Shown one piece after another: positions 33,201 to 39,196 of a stretch of DNA of 39,196 nt. The DNA is from Lingula anatina. Lineage: Eukaryota; Brachiopoda; Lingulata; Lingulida; Lingulidae. Every line of letters begins with the position of its first letter. Position 1 is the first letter of the stretch. The position numbers and the translations under genes are program-made. The stretch spans positions 3,767 to 42,962 of the forward strand of contig NW_019773821.1 in NCBI RefSeq assembly GCF_001039355.2. Reading direction: 5' to 3'. Below the pieces are notes generated by a model. The model worked only from the letters and a program-made list of their open reading frames with translations. It ran no database searches and was not told the DNA's origin.

Positions 33201-34993
33201 CTAATTAAACCGTTAATTATAGTATCAATCAAAAACAGGCATTCCTAAATCTTATAAGTAAACTGAAGTCAATGTATACCGTTGCGATTGCCTGATACTT
33301 CATAAGCACTATTCCTTCATAAGAGAGATGTCTGAATAGAATAATACATATCCAATTCAGACATCTCTCTTATGAATAATGAGAATAATTATTTTGAATC
33401 GTACGCCTGCGCTGCGTGCTCTGTATGTCTCCCTACACACCGATAGACTATGAACTAAAATGATAACGGAGGAAAGAAAGCAATTACTTTGCGTTACAAG
33501 TACTCTAAGACTCAAAACTGATCGAATATTTTTCAACCCCTTTCTTGAATAAACATTCAAGAATCTTGACAATCCTTGTTTTGTGTAAATACACGACCAC
33601 ACTTCCTCCAAAAATGTGGGATCGAAAGAGTTGCCTTGAAATTCAGGGTCTGGTTAGTGTGACGTCAAGAGGGAGGAAATATTATAACTAAGCACCTGCA
33701 TTGATGACTGGCTTTCATGGATAATATAATATATCAACGATACATCTCAATACGCATGAAGATGACCATCCACGTTCACAGCCAGTGTGGCAGAAATGGT
33801 AGTCCTAGGAGTCGAAGTTCGGGGTCCTATATGGTTAAAAATAAGGGTTAGCCGAAAGTATCGCGGAGAGTACAGTATACGGGGCGATTGTCGCCTGTAC
33901 AAAGTAATGAGGAACGGAGTATGGTTCATAGCGGAATACTATTCCAGTCACACCCGGTAAAATTATATGACGCCTCGTAAAGGCCAGATAAAACAGGAAC
34001 CCGTACCCATCGTTACTTGGAAATTAGTCATGATGAGGGATGACGTCATATAAGTTCCGGTTATTTGATGCTGTTGATGACATACCGAACGGGTAGATAA
34101 GCGGATCAACGGCTAGTGCTTGGAATCGCTAAGTTAGTGCTCGTTAACTTAACGTTGTGCCTGTTAATCTGAGGTGGGGCTCGTGCTAGGAAACGCCTAA
34201 TCCGTTTATGAGGCCTGGATGAGGTGGCCGTATTCTTATCAACTCCTGGGCTAAGGGGACGAATTAGTAATGCAAAAATCTTTCTCCCCCTCTTCTTTTT
34301 CGGCAAAACTGGAGGTCAAATTAATAGATTACAGATTTAGCATACTGCGTACAAGTGCTATATTCATGTCAACCCTACATCAAATTTATACCCTGTGTGG
34401 TCTCAAAATTTGATGTTTTTTAACTAATCAAATTGAATGTTTAAACAAATCATAGTGGAGTCTTACTAAGGCAATCAAAAAGAATTTAGCCTCGTTGTAC
34501 TGTAACTCTGATGAAAAAAATTCGCCTATTGTGAAAGGATATTTATATCGTCATTAACTACTAGGTATTATAAATGGGTCATCAGCTAACGCGTCTTGAA
34601 ACATCACTGTAATTTCATACCCCAATCCACTTGTCTCCAATTTCTCCCCACCCAAAAAGAGTTTTCCGGGTTAGGGACTCCATGGCGTCAAATAGGACTT
34701 TTAATAAATTCTGGCTGATTGACCTCCCTCCCCCTGACAACACTCTAGGTAACACGTCCACAGCAACGGAAAATGCTTACAGTGATTCTTCATATAAAAT
34801 GAAATTGATACTTTGTATATCTGGTATGCTATTTCTCTTGATTTCACTAGTTTTTATCGGTTAGCAATGGGCATAATTAAAGGCCCTCTCCCTGTGACAA
34901 CGTATATCTTACCTGACAGCAGCAAGCTTGGATGACCTGCTTCACACTGGACGCTAGAGCCTCAGGTACCGCTGACCATGTCAAATCCTTCAG
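30296..34993 (-). CDS. Kinase C-lobe end with long coiled-coil tail (3' part of a gene)
   Basis: The last three exons join in frame: 34993-34913 (27 codons; acceptor TTCTGCAG, donor GTAAGA), 32724-32640 (acceptor TTTTTTACAG, donor GTAAGG) and 32094-30296 (acceptor TTTTCTTCTCCAG; stop TGA). The first two give AVPEALASSVKQVIQACC, then RPTFPAILSSIQELP. This is the alphaH-alphaI end of a protein kinase, with the invariant Arg of RPTF. RPTFPAILSSIQ is close to the end of RAF-type TKL kinases as I remember them. The tail of about 600 residues has Ser/Arg patches (KRRKSQD), a heptad-rich coiled coil at about 31765-31255 with a Cys cluster (CAKCEEGC), acidic Ser-rich linkers, and a basic end with RRSSSGS and RRRKSS, typical basophilic phosphorylation sites. 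The catalytic HRD, DFG and APE exons are not in view. It could be a signalling scaffold or an active kinase. The frame upstream of 32094 up to 32137 is intron. Confidence 0.78.
33316..33376. repeat. Perfect 22-bp inverted repeat with 17-nt loop
   Basis: The stem TTCATAAGAGAGATGTCTGA plus AT pairs exactly with 33355-33376. It lies in the intron between the last two introns' exons of the minus-strand kinase-tail gene. It could form a 22-bp hairpin in the pre-mRNA, or be the ends of a very small transposon. No target duplication is evident. Confidence 0.85.
34682..34864 (+). CDS. Possible 60-residue tail-anchored membrane protein
   Basis: ATG 34682 to TAG 34862-34864. The N-terminal 38 residues are polar (MASNRTFNKFWLIDL, PPPDNTLGNTSTATENAYSD), with two N-glycosylation sequons (NRT and NTS). 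They are followed by KMK and a 19-residue hydrophobic segment LILCISGMLFLLISLVFIG that ends the protein. One C-terminal membrane helix after a short polar head is the layout of a tail-anchored protein. It lies on the strand opposite the kinase-tail gene, inside its intron and only 49 bases from an exon. No homologue is recognised and no promoter is evident; it could be a chance frame or an exon of a larger gene. Confidence 0.3.
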   Translation: MASNRTFNKFWLIDLPPPDNTLGNTSTATENAYSDSSYKMKLILCISGMLFLLISLVFIG

Positions 34994-35417
34994 CTGCAGA
35001 ACGAAAGAATAATCTATTTGTAAAAATCCTGCACAATTATCATGATATTCAGTAATTCTTAAATAATTTATGTAACTGCCGCCACAGATGATGGCTACAT
35101 TAAAGGATCTCGATTTAGTATTCAGCATAATTGAGATGTCGCAGGTGCTTCATTGCAATACCAGTAGAAATGATAGGTAAAATACTATGTGCTATACCAG
35201 CATTGCCCTATGACCATAATGTAATATGTATTTTCAGAAAAGCGCGAGTAATATATAATGCGTGCTGTTTCATCTTTGGTCCATTGCGCTAAATGTATAT
35301 TATTAGCCTGAAATATTTTATGCTTGGCTTGATGCATTAGTTATTGACATCAGGGTAAGTTTTCAATTCCTGGAATGAAATAGATTTGTTTCCATTTCTG
35401 TATTCCCCGTTTACTCC

Positions 35418-35469
<52 letters not shown>

Positions 35470-35792
35470 TTCTTCAATACATTGAAAGGATGAAAACCGT
35501 GTACCACAGTAGACATATTTTACTTCTGTTGAGTGGCACAACAGCATAACAAGCAAAAGAGATTTAAAAAAAAGCTGTGTTTCAAGTCAGTTTAAGGAGA
35601 TCTATTTTGGTACGGCCGCAGACTATCTACCATTGGAACTGACTTGGCTTCTTTTGGAAAACAATATAAAGGTACGTAACCTATCCCAAGTGCTATGGCG
35701 CTGGGATAGACAACAGAAGGACTAGATTGGCTGCCTATGGTTAGCTAATCATAAAGAGGCGACCTTCAAGGGACTATTTACAATGAATTTTG
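34994..35792. other. Probable intron of the kinase-tail gene; (CT)n(CA)n microsatellite
   Basis: Intron or upstream sequence with no further exon recognised. A (CT)n stretch followed by a (CA)n stretch lies at about 35419-35466. Confidence 0.5.
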
Positions 35793-36244
35793 TCGACCTA
35801 GATAAAGCGCACTAACGGGAACTTTTGCCGAATGCTATTTGATTAACAGACTAACACCCCATTTCCATAGATTAGATCGACCTACTTTAGATCGACCTAA
35901 CTCCCTGGGGGTTCACGCTAAATAGCTGTCAGGCGGGTGGACACGAAAGTTAATTACCCTCTTACAGCTTGTAGTAGGCGGGACGGACATTTAAGTCGGA
36001 TTATCAGAAAGTAATCTAGTGAGACTCCCCGCGGGGATAGATCGATCTAAAATCTATGGGAATAGAGCCTAACACTCCTCCTCTTCTTTCCAACGTACTC
36101 GTATAATCACCAGTTCTTCTGTTTTCTACTCGACCTAGATAATGCACATTAACTTTACGGGGACTTTTGCTGAATGCTATCAGATTTTAAAGCAAAGTAA
36201 CACGCCTCCTCTTGTATTATCACCAGCTTTTCTGTTTTCTACTC
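35793..36244. repeat. Two tandem units of a dispersed repeat, the first split by a MITE
   Basis: Unit B (35793-36129) and unit C (36129-36244) both begin TCGACCTAGATAA and share GGGA/GACTTTTGC, GAATGCTAT, CTCCTCTT and a TCACCAG..TTCTGTTTTCTACTC end. Unit B contains the 215-bp MITE; without it the two units have similar length (about 120 bp). A third copy is at 20059-20163. Confidence 0.75.
35855..36069. mobile_element. 215-bp MITE, copy 2
   Basis: Same length as the copy at 19825-20039, with only scattered substitutions. The left end is CACCCCATTTCC and the right end (reverse complement) GGCTCTATTCCC. It is flanked by TAA (35852-35854 and 36070-36072). It is nested in repeat unit B, which gives a clear insertion order. 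Confidence 0.85.
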
Positions 36245-36807
36245 AAGAAGTTAGCTTGGTAGACAAAAAATTCTTTGTGAACGGTCCCAAAAAATGTACC
36301 GTATCAAAATGACTCGACACATGCAGGCTGACTGGAAACACGACTTAAAGTATTCACACATGATGTGCTCCGCGCCCTATTTACAGGATACACACCAACC
36401 CTGTGATCATCAAACCGCTTCCAAATGGAGCACATTAAGTTGATTTATAACGTAACTAAAATTCCTCAGTCTATTTTTATTCTAGTAAGTCTTTGTATAA
36501 TTTTGTAAACAATACACTTGAAGAGGAAACTGCAAAACTTACGTCAAACAAAGCTTTTTTTCTACTTTATTTGCTATTCAGTACTAACAGTTCAATCACG
36601 AGTGTTCTAAAATAAACTAAAAACTGCAATCGTGCATGTTGATACATAATATCATCACTGGTGTTTTATTCCATCACGTTGTGTTGACCGCAATGGGGGT
36701 GTGGTCACAGTTGACCAATTTGGACCGACTCTGAACTCCTTCTCAGTGAAGCTAACGGTGCAACAGTAATCTAAGTCCTAAAGGAACCGTGACCCTACAG
36801 TTTCTAG

Positions 36808-36839
36808 TAATAGTGGTCCTGTATATAGGACCACCATTA
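36808..36839. repeat. Imperfect hairpin
   Basis: TAATAGTGGTCCT and AGGACCACCATTA pair over 13 bp with one mismatch around a 6-nt loop. A second small stem (TGCCAGAG with CTCTGGCA) lies just to the right at about 36867-36890. Function unknown. Confidence 0.6.
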
Positions 36840-36998
36840 CTTAGGACTAGCAGTCCTGCCAGAGAGGGATACTCTGGCATTTTACCGACCAGTGCGGTGT
36901 TTGTGGTTTGACAGATCACGCGGAACCGTGAACGTCATTCGGGGTTTTTAAGGAGAGGTTTGTATGAGGCGCCTTTTAGCTATACATTGTAGAACCCC

Positions 36999-37166
36999 AG
37001 GCCCGTAGCCAGCAATTTCAAAAGGGGGGGTTCTTTTTTCTGAAAAAGTGGACCTTTTCCCATAAAAACGCCATGTACCTAGATCAAATTTTACCCAAAG
37101 TGGACTTTTTCCCAGCAAAAGGGGAGGTTCTTTCGAACCCCCCGAACCCCCCCTTGCTACGGACCT
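36999..37166. mobile_element. Small inverted-repeat element with AGGYCCGTAGC ends
   Basis: The left end is AGGCCCGTAGC and the right end (reverse complement) AGGTCCGTAGC. It is flanked by the 7-bp direct repeat GAACCCC (36992-36998 and 37167-37173). The interior is G- and C-rich, with two inverted blocks around AAAAGTGGAC/GTCCACTTT. A minus-strand frame across it (VARGGSGGSKEPPLLL and onward) is produced by the repeat and is not a host gene. Confidence 0.7.
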
Positions 37167-37173
37167 GAACCCC

Positions 37174-38568
37174 ATCTATATAAAGCACTAAATGGTAGCG
37201 TAATATGTCAATGAATCCAAGGTTCATATATATTATCAATCCTTATATCAACGCCACTGGCGAACACAAAATAGAGATAGCATTCATTTCTCTTGTATGC
37301 ATCCACGAATACATCAAGAATTTAGCCTTCAGGCCTCTATTTTTACTCGACAAATAAGTTAGCTGTTGAGAGTTGTGCATATGAGCTGAAATCAATATCT
37401 AATTACTAGAAATTAAAAACTGATTTAGCAAGAAGGTCGTAAGTTTTATTCTCTTGGAAACCGTTCCTTTTTGTTCTCAGTACGTATTAAAGAGGATACA
37501 AATTTAATATAAAAAACACTGGTTCTATTTCATACATCCGGTTCGACTTTAAGTTTCCAAAGATAGTTTTAGTCTTGGCTTAACAGTAAAACTTTTCACT
37601 CTCACACATCAGAATTCTAACATATAACAATTAAGTCTAAAACTATACTTTGATTCACACGGTGTGTGAAATGAACCAGTTCAGTGAGGGAGGCGCGCGG
37701 ACTGTAGATGTTCGTAACGTAATGATATACGAACGAATACACATATTTAAGGCTCTTGGCTCTGATCAAATTTTACATTATTAAGAAAAACGACCCTATA
37801 AAATCATCTGTGACACCCGACAAAACCTCACCTGTCATAGGGCCCACTATTCCACCAAACAGCGCTCTAAGTGCAAGCTAAGTCTTAATAGAAAATGTCT
37901 TCGGTCTATAGTAATCGTGACCGCAAACATTAACACGCTTACCCGTCCAACGCGTGAAGTGATAAATATCCTATAATGTCGCATCAAGAGAGAAAACCCG
38001 TATCCCTAAAGTGATTAGAGTGAGGACTTTCGGGTGACAATTTACCGGGGATAACGACCCGTCTTTTTTCATCTTTAACGGAAGGGCGCTGCTGATAACG
38101 TTAGTCTTAGTGATAAGATGTTGTACACCCGAGGGCTTATATTCCTTAATGATTTTAAAACCACATAACGGGCATTGCCTACAATATGTTACAAGGAGAC
38201 ATGCCATTATTGTGATAGTTTGCCTGTACACATACGTGCACATCCCGAGGTATGTTTTTCATATATTTTTGAACAAAGATGCAGCAGACACATTGTACGT
38301 TTGACCCCTCTTTCTTTCTTTCTTTCTTTAAAAAATCTGATAACAGTGCCAAGTAAACGGAGCGAACATCCTTAATAAATGTCGTACTGTGTGACGCCAG
38401 CTTTCCCTCCCATCACCGCTTTACATAATTCGCTGATTAATTGTAATGTTCCTTTGTCGTTTAAGATCAAATTAGTGAGCGCCTTCCGCTATTTGTCAAA
38501 TTAGCTAAGGTGCCACAGTATGGTTATCTTCTTCCGCGAGATGAGAGACATTTAGTACAAACAAAGAT
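37174..38568. other. No gene called
   Basis: Minus-strand pieces near 37943-38005 and 38050-38190 have possible splice sites and open frames but no recognisable motif. A (TTTC)n tract lies at about 38310-38328. Confidence 0.45.
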
Positions 38569-38576
38569 CAGCAGCA

Positions 38577-38774
38577 GCAGCAACAACAACAGCAATAATA
38601 ATAATAATAATGATAATAATAATAGCATAGGTGTTGTGAAACTTGGAATGTTTCTTTGCCTTCTACGATGTTATAGTTAGAGACTAGCAGCAACAACAAC
38701 ATTCACAATATTATTAATAATAATAGCTTAGGTGTTGTGAAACCTGGAATGGTTTTTGCCTTCTACGATGTTAT
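38577..38774 (+). repeat. Tandem duplication of about 100 bp with CAG/CAA/AAT microsatellites
   Basis: Units at 38577-38674 and 38686-38774 each run AGCAGCAACAACAAC, an AATAAT stretch, ATAGC(A/T)TAGGTGTTGTGAAA, then TTGCCTTCTACGATGTTAT. The microsatellite part differs in length between units. Confidence 0.85.
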
Positions 38775-39031
38775 TTACGCTCAAGCACAAACAGGCACTA
38801 CAGCAACAAATTAACCCCCGCAATTCCCTCTCTGATATCACCTCTGTATAATTTCACTGTTAAACAGAGACAGATATTAGAGATTACGTCGAAACTTAAA
38901 CCGTTACATAAAACTTCAAGTGCGTTTCTCAGAAAAAAATGGGTAAAGTGCTTTATAGTTTACTCGATTTCTCCCACGGGCCACATAGGGTGTGCACTGG
39001 CTTCGATGACCCTTATATACCAGAGACACGC

Positions 39032-39069
<38 letters not shown>

Positions 39070-39196
39070 CACACACACAAGCACACACTTCCTTACTTCT
39101 TACCTTTCATGACACCACAATATCCTTCCTTATCGTTCCCCCGTTAGCCCCGTCTAATATAGTTATTTTCTAGGTATTCCGTTAAGTAGGCATACA
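38775..39196. other. No gene seen; (CT)n(CA)n microsatellite
   Basis: Contains a (TC)n run at about 39031-39066 followed by a CA-rich stretch, like the one at 35419. Otherwise unique sequence without support for a gene. Confidence 0.5.

Noticed and set aside
34106-34306. Minus-strand 66-codon frame, very basic (PKKKRGRK)
   Set aside because: It resembles a nuclear localisation signal, but the frame has no neighbours in phase and no family resemblance.
36948-37175. Minus-strand 75-codon frame
   Set aside because: It is contained almost entirely in the AGGYCCGTAGC repeat element and is G/P-rich from homopolymers.
37834-37880. Minus-strand exon with GTGAGG donor
   Set aside because: The splice sites look good, but the only frame that would join in phase 0 to the 34993 exon contains a stop.

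Overview
The window looks like nuclear DNA of a metazoan, most likely a marine invertebrate. It is AT-rich, its genes have short exons split by canonical GT-AG introns, and it is full of microsatellites and small inverted-repeat transposons. I cannot fix the phylum. No operons, bacterial signals or CRISPR arrays are present. Two single N bases (3477 and 25408) mark assembly joins, and at least one join carries an artificial duplication.

Layout: 1-9.9 kb holds no gene I can support. It contains a likely non-LTR retrotransposon 3' end, a 59-bp triplicated tandem repeat, two fold-back elements and a 115-bp tandem duplication. At 9.9-11.9 kb lies a complete minus-strand gene for ribosomal protein eL29 (RPL29), with three coding exons and a MITE in an intron. 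At 14.06-17.45 kb lies a complete plus-strand, seven-exon gene for a SWEET (SLC50/MtN3) sugar transporter of 298 residues. It has an unusual long N-terminus and Tyr in place of the two conserved pore Asn residues. From 18.3 to 21.2 kb four plus-strand segments have matching splice signals and an upstream TATA box, consistent with a spliced non-coding or short-peptide transcript. Two MITEs lie among them.

From 21.8 to 27.1 kb there is a minus-strand cluster of an unrecognised gene family, called family X here. It has one long copy (247 residues; its reading frame crosses an assembly duplication), one intact short form (79 residues, with its own poly(A) signal) and several broken copies. One copy is split by a 541-bp fold-back transposon. 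A Ty3/gypsy-type gag fragment lies next to the cluster. This is the most novel part of the window.

From 30.3 to 35.0 kb are the last three exons of a minus-strand gene. They encode the end of a kinase C-lobe (RAF/TKL-like), followed directly by a tail of about 600 residues with a coiled coil; the catalytic part is missing or beyond the window. A possible 60-residue tail-anchored membrane protein lies on the opposite strand inside its intron. The rest, to 39.2 kb, is intron or intergenic sequence with MITEs, including a second copy of a 215-bp element, and short tandem repeats.

The genes do not form an obvious pathway. They are a housekeeping ribosomal gene, a sugar transporter and a signalling-type protein, separated by mobile-element-rich DNA.
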